Below, piece after piece: positions 1-9,573 of a DNA stretch of 64,000 nt; the first letter of the stretch is position 1, and the number at the start of each line of letters is the position of its first letter. Made by a program: the position numbers and the translations under genes. The stretch comes from Paracoccaceae bacterium (GTDB lineage: Bacteria > Pseudomonadota > Alphaproteobacteria > Rhodobacterales > Rhodobacteraceae). The notes beneath the pieces are model-generated. The model ran no database searches, was not told where the DNA came from, and worked only from the letters and a program-made list of their open reading frames with translations. The stretch covers positions 1 through 64,000 of the forward strand of contig JAFIEF010000002.1 in the NCBI GenBank assembly GCA_020832655.1. Direction: 5' to 3'.

Positions 1-82
1 CCGCCAGACCTGCGATCCCCTTGCGCATGTCGGTTGCGCCACAAGCCAGATAGACACGAACACCGGTGCCCGGCCCGATCAT
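1..82 (-). CDS. tnpB: IS66 family TnpB, N-terminal fragment cut by the window edge
   Basis: The 27 readable codons begin MIGPGTGVRVYLACGATDMR, the conserved N-terminus of the IS66 accessory protein TnpB (often annotated Orf2). The ATG shares an ATGA overlap with the stop codon of the upstream tnpA-type gene, as usual in IS66 elements where the genes are translationally coupled. The rest of the gene and the expected large transposase TnpC lie outside the window, so it is unknown whether the element is complete. Confidence 0.85.
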   Translation of the reverse strand, partial: MIGPGTGVRVYLACGATDMRKGIAGLA

Positions 83-474
83 GCGCCATCTACCGCGCGG
101 ATCAGACGCGTCAGCGCCTTCTCGTCAATGTCACTCTCGAACCGCAGCACGCGCCCCTTCGTCAGACGAAGCTCAATCCAGACAGCAGGCGCAGGATTGG
201 TCATGGCGGGCAGATCCGAGATGGATGGCGCGTCAACCGGCAGAAACAGCGCCCCAGCATCCGGTGACCAGAGGCCCTTGCGCTTCAGCTCATGACGCCA
301 GGCATAAATCTGTTGCCGGGTCACATCGTGGCGCTGCGCGACCTGCGTCACCATCGCGCCGCCCACACCGACCGAGCTCACGATCGCCAGCTTCTCGTCA
401 TCATCCCAGCGCCGACGCCGTTCGATCCCCAGAATTTCGCCCCGCATGACCCCTCCGCGCATAAGAGACATCAT
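79..474 (-). CDS. tnpA: IS66 family accessory protein TnpA
   Basis: A protein of up to 131 residues with a helix-turn-helix segment around residues 22-62 (WDDDEKLAIV, VTQVAQRHDV, QQIYAWRHEL), typical of the small first gene of IS66 elements, which carries the DNA-binding part. The longest start is at 474; the internal ATG at 447 (MRGEILGIERRRRW) matches where homologues usually begin, so the true start may be there. It overlaps tnpB by four bases. The element runs leftwards out of the window. A truncated reading frame lies immediately to the right (575-703), which suggests the element inserted into an older gene. Confidence 0.85.
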   Translation of the reverse strand: MMSLMRGGVMRGEILGIERRRRWDDDEKLAIVSSVGVGGAMVTQVAQRHDVTRQQIYAWRHELKRKGLWSPDAGALFLPVDAPSISDLPAMTNPAPAVWIELRLTKGRVLRFESDIDEKALTRLIRAVDGA

Positions 475-501
475 TAACGACGTCGCTATGCACGTCTCTT
501 A
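462..501. repeat. 8-bp inverted repeat around the IS66 tnpA start
   Basis: TAAGAGAC (462-469) and GTCTCTTA (494-501) are perfect inverted copies flanking the upstream edge of tnpA. This could be a regulatory hairpin of the element or lie close to its end. The real terminal repeat of the IS66 element was not resolved; the stretch at 541-570 is a second candidate boundary. Confidence 0.35.
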
Positions 502-574
502 GGCCATCAGCTCGACCCAAGGCAGGCGGTGACAATCGGCCGGTTACCTTTTGAGACCACGCGGTGATCAATGA

Positions 575-703
575 CCGTTGGAGCGAGTGTTCTCTTGGGA
601 AAAGGACGGTACCTATATCATGGGTGGCACTGTGGCCGGCGATCCGGGCAGTGCCGCCAGTGCGATCCGCGCGGCAGGATACGAGCCTGAACTTCTTGCC
701 TGA
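575..703 (+). pseudogene. C-terminal remnant of an unidentified gene, possibly a heavy-metal-associated domain protein
   Basis: An open stretch of 42 codons with no start of its own, preceded by an in-frame TGA at 572-574 and ending at TGA 701-703. It reads WEKDGTYIMGGTV and ends AIRAAGYEPELLA, resembling the last beta-strand and helix of HMA-type metal-binding domains, where an AGYE motif is common. It begins just where the IS66 element should end, so the N-terminal part was probably lost to the insertion. Proximity to copA and cueR makes a CopZ-like copper protein attractive, but that is inference. Confidence 0.3.
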
Positions 704-747
704 ATGTCCCTGGCACGGCTTGTCCTTGCCAGCCTTGAAAACGGAAC

Positions 748-771
748 AAGCGGCCACCGATCTGGCCGCTT
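748..771. terminator. Probable bidirectional hairpin terminator
   Basis: AAGCGGCCA and TGGCCGCTT form a perfect 9-bp stem with a 6-base loop, between the remnant gene ending at 703 and the convergent cueR gene ending at 808. On the minus strand the stem is followed by a T-containing stretch (GTTCCGTTTTC), fitting termination of the copA-cueR transcript. Confidence 0.6.
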
Positions 772-807
772 GCTTTATGGCGTCACATGGGGTCCGCTGG
801 GGGCAGG

Positions 808-1266
808 TTACTGGCGTTGGGGGTACATCTTGGTGCTGATCGCGCCAGGGCGTTTCACGATCTCGATGCGTGCCGGGTCCGGCGCTTCCAGTTCCTTCAG
901 AATGGGGCAGTCAGGGCGGTCATTGCCGTGGCAACACTCCGCCAGCGTTTCCAACGTCGCGACCATGTCCTCAAGCTCGCGGAGCTTCTGTTTCAATTCA
1001 GTGACATGCGCAAGCGCCAGACGTTTGACATCTGCGCTGTGGCGCGAGCGGTCGCGCCACAGGCCGAGCAATTCACCGATCATGCTGACGCCGAAGCCAA
1101 GATCGCGGGCGCGGCGGATGAAGCGCAACATATGGATGTCCTGATCCCTATAGACCCGGTAGCCCGAGCCGGTGCGCAACGCTTGCGGGATCAGGCCGGT
1201 ATCTTCGTAATATCGGATCATCTTGGTAGAAACGCCTGTGGCCCGTGCCGTTTCGCCGATATTCAT
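808..1266 (-). CDS. cueR: Cu(I)-responsive MerR-family regulator CueR/HmrR
   Basis: A 152-residue MerR-family activator. The N-terminal winged helix (IGETARATGVSTKMIRYYE) recognises the operator; a dimerisation helix follows at about 80-110. The metal-binding loop has Cys112 and Cys120 (CCHGNDRPDC) and a Ser at position 77, the same positions that in E. coli CueR give selectivity for monovalent copper, silver and gold. Proteins of this class remodel promoters with long spacers, and such a promoter lies in front of copA. The gene follows copA with only 27 bases between, so both are probably one transcript and CueR would be induced along with the pump. Substrate class is well supported; the exact metal range is inferred. 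Confidence 0.92.
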   Translation of the reverse strand: MNIGETARATGVSTKMIRYYEDTGLIPQALRTGSGYRVYRDQDIHMLRFIRRARDLGFGVSMIGELLGLWRDRSRHSADVKRLALAHVTELKQKLRELEDMVATLETLAECCHGNDRPDCPILKELEAPDPARIEIVKRPGAISTKMYPQRQ

Positions 1267-1293
1267 GGTCGATGTCCTTCTGATGGTTTCAGA

Positions 1294-3804
<2,511 letters not shown>

Positions 3805-3839
3805 GGGTTTTCCTGTCATCGGATTCGCTGATCTGAAAG

Positions 3840-3870
3840 AAGATGAGGCTTCCAGCCATGGGAAGGTCAA
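3840..3870 (-). promoter_or_regulatory. CueR-type copA promoter and operator
   Basis: Read on the minus strand, TTGACC (-35, 3870-3865) is followed after 19 bases by CATCTT (-10, 3845-3840). The spacer contains the dyad CTTCC-N7-GGAAG (3849-3865). A 19-bp spacer with a CCTTCC/GGAAGG-like dyad is the hallmark of MerR/CueR-activated promoters. It ends about 35 bases before the chosen copA start. Confidence 0.8.
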
Positions 3871-4055
3871 TACCTCCATGAAAGATTCTACTTTAGTCAC
3901 CTCAACCTGCCGCAGCACGCAGACCTGTGTCGCAAGCACGCGATGCAGGAAGGTCAACCAGGTTTATAAGTCTAGGTGATCCATCCCGGATGATCACATT
4001 TCCCCTCGTCCCCCGTTTGACGCCACGACACATGGTTTGGGGTGAAGGGCGCCCG

Positions 4056-4080
4056 GAAATCTGTCCAGTGGACAGATTTC
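4056..4080. repeat. 25-bp palindrome with 11-bp arms
   Basis: GAAATCTGTCC (4056-4066) and GGACAGATTTC (4070-4080) are perfect inverted copies around AGT. It lies at the 3' end of a decayed prophage-like gene. It could be a transcription stop, a recombination or transposition end, or a protein-binding site. It has no T tract. Confidence 0.6.
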
Positions 4081-4089
4081 AACCCTGAA

Positions 4090-4409
4090 CGGTCAAAGCC
4101 CTGGGGCCGCCACCGCACATTGGGTGGCGAGCGCTTCGTCGGCGATGGTGCAGAGCGTGTCGAAAGCAGCGTCACTTTCCGCCCCCGCACGACAGCCCCG
4201 ATCCTGGCCCGATCCTGGCCCGGTGCTGGAAGTGATGGGCGAGCGGTGACAGCGCGACGCCCGGCTCGTCGGCTCGCCGTCGTGCAGGATCATGGGGCTG
4301 GCAGCAGGAACGCGCTCGGGCACAGGGCCACGCCGCGCAGGGTGGTGGCGGGAAGCACCTTGAGCCGCGCATGCAGCACGGCGAGGATGGTTTCGCGCGG
4401 AGTAGGCAT
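4090..4409 (-). pseudogene. Frameshifted remnant of a prophage-type tail-associated protein
   Basis: Starting at ATG 4409 the minus strand reads MPTPRETILAVLHARL, then shifts frame to PERVPAASPMILHDGEP, then to GVALSPLAHHFQHRARIG, then back to SDAAFDTLCTIADEALAT. In order these pieces match my recollection of a small protein found in Rhodobacteraceae prophage tail modules (often misnamed acyl-CoA transferase). At least two or three frameshifts and a missing C-terminus make it non-functional. No other phage gene is recognisable nearby, so this is a relic. The family assignment comes from memory and needs a search. Confidence 0.45.
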
Positions 4410-4463
4410 GGGAGCCGCTTTCTGATAATATCGGCTTCTATTGCCAGAATTGGAGGATTTCAG

Positions 4464-5207
4464 ATGCGCCTTTTTGTGCTGATTGGTTTTCTTGCAGCTA
4501 TCCTGCCCTCAATTGTGCCCGCTCAAACAGGGCTTGGATCGTTTGATTTCACTGGGAAACGGGAAAACCGCCCCGCCGTTCAGTCTGGATTTACCCATCC
4601 GAATGGGGCGCAGGTGAGCTGTTTTTCGCTTCCAGGAAACTCCTGCAATGGCGTGGATTGCCGGACTGATCGTGAACGTGCCCAGCTTTTACAGAGCAGG
4701 GCTGACAATCGGGCCGGGGAAGCCTACCGGTATACTGTCTCCATTTTCTTGCCGTCTGATTTCACGGATGTGCGACCGGCAAATCTCATACTTTGGGAGG
4801 TCAAGCCTCCCGGAACCGGCAAACCATCGGCCGTCGTCGAGATTATCGACGGACATCTGCAGTTCTCATTGTCGAACCCTGGCATGACACAGGCTGACAG
4901 AATGAATCCCGAACGGCCGGTGATCATAAGACGACTTGGTTCGATCCCCAGAGGTCAGTGGACCGAAATCATCCTGGATGCAAGATGGTCACACGGGTCC
5001 GATGGATTGCTGCATCTTTATCATAATGGTCGGCGTGTTGTTGATCACCGAGGGGCGAATATCGATGCTGACAGCTCTCGCCAGCAGGTGATGTATGGCC
5101 TGTACAGAAGTTTTATCAGCCGCTACCTGAATGCAAGGGGCGAAGAACAGATGCCACTGCAGCAGGCCTGCTTTGCAAATGTTTCCCGGCAGCGGATACA
5201 GTTCTAG
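4464..5207 (+). CDS. Secreted polysaccharide-lyase-like (heparin lyase I family) protein
   Basis: A 247-residue exported protein with a signal peptide (MRLFVLIGFLAAILPSIVPA, cleavage near residue 20). The body looks like a beta-jelly-roll polysaccharide lyase: YRYTVSIFLPSDF, ILWEVKPPG, and RGQWTEIILDARWSHGSDG leading into LHLYHNGRRV. Such proteins cleave uronic-acid polysaccharides or bind glycans outside the cell; the substrate cannot be told from sequence. The start at 4464 has a strong GGAGGA site at 4452-4457. Base composition is visibly lower in GC than its neighbours and it sits between a prophage relic and unrelated genes, so recent transfer is plausible. No transporter or regulator for sugar use is adjacent. 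Confidence 0.6.
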   Translation: MRLFVLIGFLAAILPSIVPAQTGLGSFDFTGKRENRPAVQSGFTHPNGAQVSCFSLPGNSCNGVDCRTDRERAQLLQSRADNRAGEAYRYTVSIFLPSDFTDVRPANLILWEVKPPGTGKPSAVVEIIDGHLQFSLSNPGMTQADRMNPERPVIIRRLGSIPRGQWTEIILDARWSHGSDGLLHLYHNGRRVVDHRGANIDADSSRQQVMYGLYRSFISRYLNARGEEQMPLQQACFANVSRQRIQF

Positions 5208-5241
5208 CGACCACCTGCAGATCGCTGATCAATCGTATCGC

Positions 5242-5652
5242 TCAAATTTGGGCCTGCACCCATTTCGCCACGACCGCGCCCGACAAGGCGTCCTGCGCGC
5301 GCTCTGTATCCCGCGCCAGATCCAGCCGTTTCGGCAGCTTGGTCTGCGGCACCAGCAGGAAGATCGGTACGGTCGTCACGCCCCGTCCGCGCACGACCAC
5401 CACGCCGATGGCGTCGGTGGCGCGCTGCTGCACCAGTTTGCACAAGGCCTCGGGGGTGGTGTCCTTGGTTTCGGAAAGGCTGGCTGGAACAACAACTTCG
5501 ACCATTGGGGCCGGGGCAAGGTCGGTCGGCAGATCGGGCAAATCCGAGATCGAAAGCGAGGTTTCCGCCCCATCGCCCCAGAGGTTCCAGGCGATGACAC
5601 CCGTCACGGCGAAGATGACCGCAAGAATGAAGCGCAGGTTAGAGCGTTTCAT
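5242..5652 (-). CDS. Small membrane-anchored protein of unknown function
   Basis: A 136-residue protein that I do not recognise. It starts MKRSNLRFILAVIFAVTGVIAWNLW, a single N-terminal membrane anchor or uncleaved signal, so most of the chain should be periplasmic. The C-terminal part (ALCKLVQQRATDAIGVVVVRGRGVTTVPIFLL) looks folded, with one Cys. The ATG at 5652 has an AAGGAG site 6 bases upstream, which rules out the longer open frame that reaches 5967. A strong inverted repeat lies in its leader (5675-5708). Confidence 0.6.
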   Translation of the reverse strand: MKRSNLRFILAVIFAVTGVIAWNLWGDGAETSLSISDLPDLPTDLAPAPMVEVVVPASLSETKDTTPEALCKLVQQRATDAIGVVVVRGRGVTTVPIFLLVPQTKLPKRLDLARDTERAQDALSGAVVAKWVQAQI

Positions 5653-5674
5653 GCAAGACTCCTTTCCTGCCCGC

Positions 5675-5708
5675 CCCTGACGCTTCGATGTCGCCTGAAG
5701 CGTCAGGG
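5675..5708. repeat. 12-bp inverted repeat in the leader of the small membrane protein gene
   Basis: CCCTGACGCTTC (5675-5686) and GAAGCGTCAGGG (5697-5708) are perfect inverted copies with a 10-base loop, ending 22 bases before the start at 5652. There is no T run, so a simple terminator is unlikely. It could be an operator or a leader hairpin. Confidence 0.5.
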
Positions 5709-5893
5709 ACGGGAGAAACCGCAGCGGCATCGCTGCCGCCGCGGCGCACCGGCAAAGGCGAGGGCGCGGGCGCGCGGGCGAATCGCGGAATTGTGGCCGC
5801 GGAATTCGGAAAACTTGAGCGGCGGCGCATACCCTCGATCCTGGGATCAGGCTTCGGCCATTTGCGTGCCGGTTCATGCGACGGTTTCTGCAT

Positions 5894-6190
5894 TCACTCG
5901 GCAAGGAATAGCCTTTGCAGCCCTCCGCCTTCTGCGCGACGGATCTCGCCTTTCGCTTCAAGGTCAAGCTTTACCGTGGTCACATGCCAGCCGACCGAGC
6001 CAAGCTCTGCCCGCGCCTTCGGATCAAGCCGGGCCGCCACCTTCTGGCTCAGATCCTTGAAGGGCAGGCCGGGCTTGTCGGCGAGTGTCGAGAGAATGCA
6101 GGCGCGCACCGCCTGATATTTCCAGCGCGGGATCCGCACACCCTGTTTTCCGTGCGTCGGGGTCTGGCACAGGGTCTTTTCCTCAGGCAT
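5894..6190 (-). CDS. DUF6958-like small protein
   Basis: A 98-residue soluble protein. The central segment (KYQAVRACILSTL, then LSQKVAARLDPKARAELGSVGWHVTTVKLDLEAKGEIRR) looks like a winged-helix fold and resembles the DUF6958 family, whose function is not established. The ATG at 6190 lies inside the end of the upstream TetR gene (8-base overlap) with AAGGA upstream, so the two are co-transcribed and probably translationally coupled. A role linked to the TetR regulator or its ABC exporter is possible but not shown. Confidence 0.55.
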   Translation of the reverse strand: MPEEKTLCQTPTHGKQGVRIPRWKYQAVRACILSTLADKPGLPFKDLSQKVAARLDPKARAELGSVGWHVTTVKLDLEAKGEIRRAEGGGLQRLFLAE

Positions 6191-6818
6191 CTGGTTTCCT
6201 TTCTTCGGCCTCCGGGAACGATCGCGCGATCAGGCGGTGGATGGTTGCATGCACCCAGGCGTCGCGGTCATCGCCCGTGAGGTGGTCGAACTGGCCCTGG
6301 ATCAGCAGTTCTGCAAAGCCGTGGGTCAGGGACCACAGCGCGATGACTGCGGCCTGCGGGGCAGGGCTGTCCATCGGGTCGGTGTCGCCGGTAAGTGCTG
6401 CGACCGCCGTGACCGGTAGCGCGAAGGCGTCGCGCGCCGCGTTCACGGCGCGCGCGTGCATAGGATCGAGCCGCTCATGGCGGAACATCAACCGAAACAG
6501 CGCCGGGTTCGCGCGGGCAAAGGCGACGTAGCCCTGCGCACAGGCAATGAGATGCGCGGTCGTGCCCGGTGTCTCGTCGGCGCATTCGCTGCGGATGGCG
6601 GTCGCAAGCCGCTCGAAGGCAATGGCCGCCAATTCCGACAAAAGCGCGGCGAGGCTGGAAAAATGGTTGGCCGGTGCGGCATGCGAAACACCGGCGCGCC
6701 GTGCGATGCCGCGCAGGGTCAGCGCCTCGACCCCTTTTTCTGCCAGCTCGGCCTGTGCCGCCTGAAGAAGTGCCGCACGCAAATCGCCGTGGTGGTAGGA
6801 TCTTGCTTCCGTGTTCAT
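6183..6818 (-). CDS. TetR/AcrR family transcriptional regulator
   Basis: A 211-residue repressor. The N-terminal helix-turn-helix (RAALLQAAQAELAEKG, LTLRGIARRAGVSHAAPANHF) is typical of TetR; the C-terminal part has the helical ligand pocket of the WHG type (HLIACAQGYVAFARANPALFRLMFR). The ATG at 6818 follows the divergent promoter region; the longer open frame to 6887 would translate that promoter. It is divergent to the drrAB-type ABC exporter and almost certainly controls it through the inverted repeat at 6844-6884. The inducing ligand is unknown. Confidence 0.85.
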   Translation of the reverse strand: MNTEARSYHHGDLRAALLQAAQAELAEKGVEALTLRGIARRAGVSHAAPANHFSSLAALLSELAAIAFERLATAIRSECADETPGTTAHLIACAQGYVAFARANPALFRLMFRHERLDPMHARAVNAARDAFALPVTAVAALTGDTDPMDSPAPQAAVIALWSLTHGFAELLIQGQFDHLTGDDRDAWVHATIHRLIARSFPEAEERKPDA

Positions 6819-6843
6819 TGCTCTGACGCTCGCCTCATGTAAA

Positions 6844-6884
6844 TTGACAGCGTCAATATAGCCTGTTAATATTTCCGCTGTCAA
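6844..6884. promoter_or_regulatory. Divergent overlapping promoters with a TetR-type operator
   Basis: Plus strand: TTGACA (6844-6849), 17-base spacer, TAATAT (6867-6872), 40 bases before the ABC gene. Minus strand: TTGACA (6884-6879), 18-base spacer, TATATT. The two -35 boxes lie inside a perfect 9-bp inverted repeat, TTGACAGCG (6844-6852) and CGCTGTCAA (6876-6884). A repressor bound here would shut both promoters, giving autoregulation of the TetR gene and control of the exporter. Confidence 0.75.
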
Positions 6885-6912
6885 CATTCGCGGTTATGGG
6901 GCTTGCTGGAAG

Positions 6913-7869
6913 ATGGATGACGCCATCGCGACCGAAGATCTGGTAAAGACCTATGGTGGCACACGGGCGCTTGATGGCATCAGCCTGCGCGTGCGGCGTG
7001 GGCAGGTGTTCGGGCTGCTGGGGCCGAACGGGGCGGGCAAGACCACTTTCGTGCGGGTGCTCTCTACCCTGATCCGGCCCACGCGCGGGCGCGCTGCTGT
7101 GCTGGGCCATGATGTGGTGGCCGACCCGGACGCGGTGCGGGCGCGGATCGCACTGACCGGACAATTCGCCTCGGTCGACGAGGATCTGACCGGGCGTGAG
7201 AACCTGATGCTGCTGGCGCGTCTGCTTGGGTTGTCGGGGTTGCAGGCGCGGGCGCGCTGCGCCGAATTGCTGGAAGCGTTCGAACTGACCGATGCCGCCG
7301 GGCGGCAGGTGCGCGGCTGGTCGGGCGGGATGCGGCGGCGGCTGGACATTGCCGCCTCGGTGATCGCGCGGCCCGAGTTGCTGTTTCTGGACGAGCCGAC
7401 CACCGGCCTTGACCCGCGTGCGCGTGCCGATGTCTGGGCCATTGTGCGGCGGCTGGCGCTGAGCGGCACCACCGTGTTGCTGACCACGCAGTATCTTGAG
7501 GAAGCCGACCAACTGGCCGACCGCATTGCGGTCATCGACCACGGACGGGTGATCGCCGAGGGCAGCGCCACCGAACTGAAGGCCCGCGTCGGCAGTAGAG
7601 TGCTGCGGCTGACCCTTGCAACGCGGTCCGATGCCGCGCAGGCGGCGGGGCTTGCTGCCCGGCTGGGGCTGGACGCGCATGCGCAGGATGATCCGCGCCT
7701 GCTGGAACTGCCGATGGTGGATGCCGCCAGCGCCTTGCCGCTGTTGACGGCCCTGGCCGCAGAGGGCATCGCGCCGGTCGATTTCGCCTTTGGCGAACCC
7801 AGCCTTGATGCCGTGTTCTTCGCCCTGACCCGCCATAGCCCCAAGACCGGGCGGAGGGCCGCGTCATGA
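6913..7869 (+). CDS. DrrA-type ABC transporter ATP-binding protein
   Basis: A 318-residue ATPase of the daunorubicin-resistance (DrrA) subfamily. Walker A is GPNGAGKTT (37-45), the signature is WSGGMRRRLDIA (from 136) and Walker B is LLFLDEP (156-162), followed by the D-loop TTGLDP. The C-terminal extension after residue 230 is typical of DrrA and contacts the permease. It works with the overlapping downstream permease to export a hydrophobic compound or lipid-like drug. The start at 6913 lies 40 bases after the -10 box; the ribosome-binding site (GGA) is weak and close. Confidence 0.88.
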   Translation: MDDAIATEDLVKTYGGTRALDGISLRVRRGQVFGLLGPNGAGKTTFVRVLSTLIRPTRGRAAVLGHDVVADPDAVRARIALTGQFASVDEDLTGRENLMLLARLLGLSGLQARARCAELLEAFELTDAAGRQVRGWSGGMRRRLDIAASVIARPELLFLDEPTTGLDPRARADVWAIVRRLALSGTTVLLTTQYLEEADQLADRIAVIDHGRVIAEGSATELKARVGSRVLRLTLATRSDAAQAAGLAARLGLDAHAQDDPRLLELPMVDAASALPLLTALAAEGIAPVDFAFGEPSLDAVFFALTRHSPKTGRRAAS

Positions 7870-8687
7870 GTCCCCGTGACACCCGCCTTGTCCGTGTTCT
7901 GGGGTCGGGCGCGGCGCCCACGTCCGGCTCCCGCCCGCTGGCCGAGACGCTGGCCTTTGCCTGGCGCGCCGTGCTGAAGATCCGACACACCCCCGAGCAG
8001 GCCATCGATGTGGTGGTGACGCCGGTGATGTTCACGGTGATGTTCACCTATCTGTTCGGCGGCGCGCTGGCGGGTTCGACCGATGCCTATCTGCAGTTCC
8101 TGCTGCCGGGCATTCTGGTGCAGACGGTGATGTTCACCTCTATCTACACCGGCTTCACGCTCAATCAGGACATCCGGCGGGGCGTGTTCGACCGCTTCCG
8201 CGCGCTGCCGATCTGGCGCCCGGCACCCATCGCCGGGGCGATCCTTGGCGATGTGCTGCGCTACACTGCCTCGGCGGTGCTGGTGTTCGCGGTGGGCTTT
8301 GCCTTGGGTTTCCGGGCCGACGGCGGGGTAGGTGCGCTGCTGGTCGCGCTGGTGCTGCTGAACGTCTTTGCACTGGGCATGGGCTGGATATTCACCGCCG
8401 TGGCGCTCATGGTGCGCACAACCGGCACGGTGATGACGCTTTCGTGGCTGGTGCTGATGCCGGTCACCTTCGGGTCGAACATCTATGTCGCGCCCCAGAC
8501 GATGCCGGGCTGGCTGCAGACCTTTGTTGCGCTCAACCCGGTCAGCCACATCACCACCGCATTGCGCGGCGTGCTTGGCGGCAACCCGGCGTTTGCGGCC
8601 ACCGGCCTCGCGCTGGTCACACCGCTGGCGGTGACGGCGATCTTCGCGCCGCTGTCGATGTGGCTTTACGGCCGCGAGCGGGGTTGA
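7866..8687 (+). CDS. DrrB-type ABC-2 transporter permease
   Basis: A 273-residue membrane protein with about six helices and the ABC-2 layout: an N-terminal cytosolic helix (AWRAVLKIRHTPEQ), then VVTPVMFTVMFTYLFGGAL, a glycine-rich core (LLPGILVQTVMFTSIYTGFTL) and the LNPVSHITTALRGVLGG segment near the end. It overlaps the ATPase gene by four bases (ATGA), so the pair is translationally coupled. Half-transporters of this type dimerise with two ATPase subunits and confer drug export; the substrate is unknown. Confidence 0.87.
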   Translation: MSPRDTRLVRVLGSGAAPTSGSRPLAETLAFAWRAVLKIRHTPEQAIDVVVTPVMFTVMFTYLFGGALAGSTDAYLQFLLPGILVQTVMFTSIYTGFTLNQDIRRGVFDRFRALPIWRPAPIAGAILGDVLRYTASAVLVFAVGFALGFRADGGVGALLVALVLLNVFALGMGWIFTAVALMVRTTGTVMTLSWLVLMPVTFGSNIYVAPQTMPGWLQTFVALNPVSHITTALRGVLGGNPAFAATGLALVTPLAVTAIFAPLSMWLYGRERG

Positions 8688-8825
8688 GGCCATGCCGTTC
8701 TGTTGGAGAACCTGCTTCTTCCGCTTCGGCTTTGGCCCGGAAGTCCGGTGCCCACCGATATCCGCAACGCTGCGGGCTGTGGCGGTGCGTTCATCACACC
8801 TGCGTCTTGGGAAAGGATGACGATC

Positions 8826-9308
8826 ATGGCTGACAGGATACCGGTTTCGGCGCACGCATATCCGTGGAAGATCTCCGACGTGGTGCTTTTTCCTGCCTTC
8901 GCGGCGGGCGGGGTGATCGAGTGGTTATTCCCGCTGCACATTCCGTTTCTGCCCGCGCCGCTGCGCTGGACACTCGGCGCGACGCTGGCCGCTCTCGGCG
9001 TCGGTCTCATCATCTGGTCCAAACGGGCGCTCGATGCGGCGGGCCAGCCCTCGCTGCCAGGAACGCCGACCACAAGGCTGGTGATGACGGCGCCGTTCTC
9101 GTTCTCGCGCAACCCGAATTACCTTGGCGCGCTGACGACCGGACTGGGCGGCGCGCTGCTCGTCAACGCGCCCTGGCTGATCGTTGCGGGGCTTGTCGCC
9201 GGGGCGATCCTGCAGGTCTGGATGATCCGGCCCGAAGAGGTCTATCTGCGCAGCCGTTTCGGTGCTGAATACGCTGATTACTGTCGGCGGGTCAGGCGCT
9301 GGCTCTGA
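8826..9308 (+). CDS. Isoprenylcysteine carboxyl methyltransferase-like membrane methyltransferase
   Basis: A 160-residue integral membrane protein with three to four helices. The C-terminal part carries FSRNPNYLGALTTGLGGALLVNAPW and RPEEVYLRSRFGAEYADYCRRVRRWL, matching the SAM-binding half of the ICMT/PEMT superfamily. Bacterial members methylate small lipids or unknown acceptors; the name does not imply prenylcysteine. The ATG at 8826 has AAGGA about 8 bases upstream. It lies 138 bases after the permease and may belong to the same transcript. Confidence 0.75.
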   Translation: MADRIPVSAHAYPWKISDVVLFPAFAAGGVIEWLFPLHIPFLPAPLRWTLGATLAALGVGLIIWSKRALDAAGQPSLPGTPTTRLVMTAPFSFSRNPNYLGALTTGLGGALLVNAPWLIVAGLVAGAILQVWMIRPEEVYLRSRFGAEYADYCRRVRRWL

Positions 9309-9323
9309 ACGCGGGGCTTTGCG

Positions 9324-9555
9324 ATGAAACCCGCAAACCGCTATTCCAGTGTCATGGACAGGATCAGCCCCGGAGTGATTACCTTGAGCGGTATCGTTGC
9401 CATGGTCCTTGCCGTGGTGGTCGGCCCCGCATTCTGCCCCCCGAGTTCTGCTGGCTGCGTCATTCGACTTCGGAACAGGCGGGGCAGAACACGCCCGGCG
9501 CGTGGATCATGCGCGCGGGCCTTGCGGGCTATGGTCTGGCGATACTGGGTGAAAG
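9324..9555 (+). pseudogene. Truncated, frameshifted DUF998-type membrane protein
   Basis: The reading frame begins MKPANRYSSVMDRISPGVITL and runs through one membrane helix to FCPP. There a run of six C residues (about 9437-9442) breaks the frame; the next frame continues FCWLRHSTSEQAGQNTPG and AWIMRAGLAGYGLAILGE, the conserved first part of DUF998 proteins. The normal protein is about 200 residues, so everything after the first 75-80 is missing, replaced by a transposase fragment. Confidence 0.6.
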
Positions 9556-9573
9556 TTCAGTGGCAGGTCAGTA

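Noticed and set aside
3805-3957. 51-codon N-terminal extension of CopA
   Set aside because: It is encoded by the CueR promoter and operator and lacks a ribosome-binding site.
5653-5967. Upstream extension of the 136-residue membrane protein
   Set aside because: It runs through the leader hairpin and into the neighbouring DUF6958-like gene; the ATG at 5652 has a good ribosome-binding site.
6951-8855. 634-codon open frame antisense to the ABC exporter
   Set aside because: A shadow of GC-rich coding DNA; low-complexity Arg/His-rich translation with no family.
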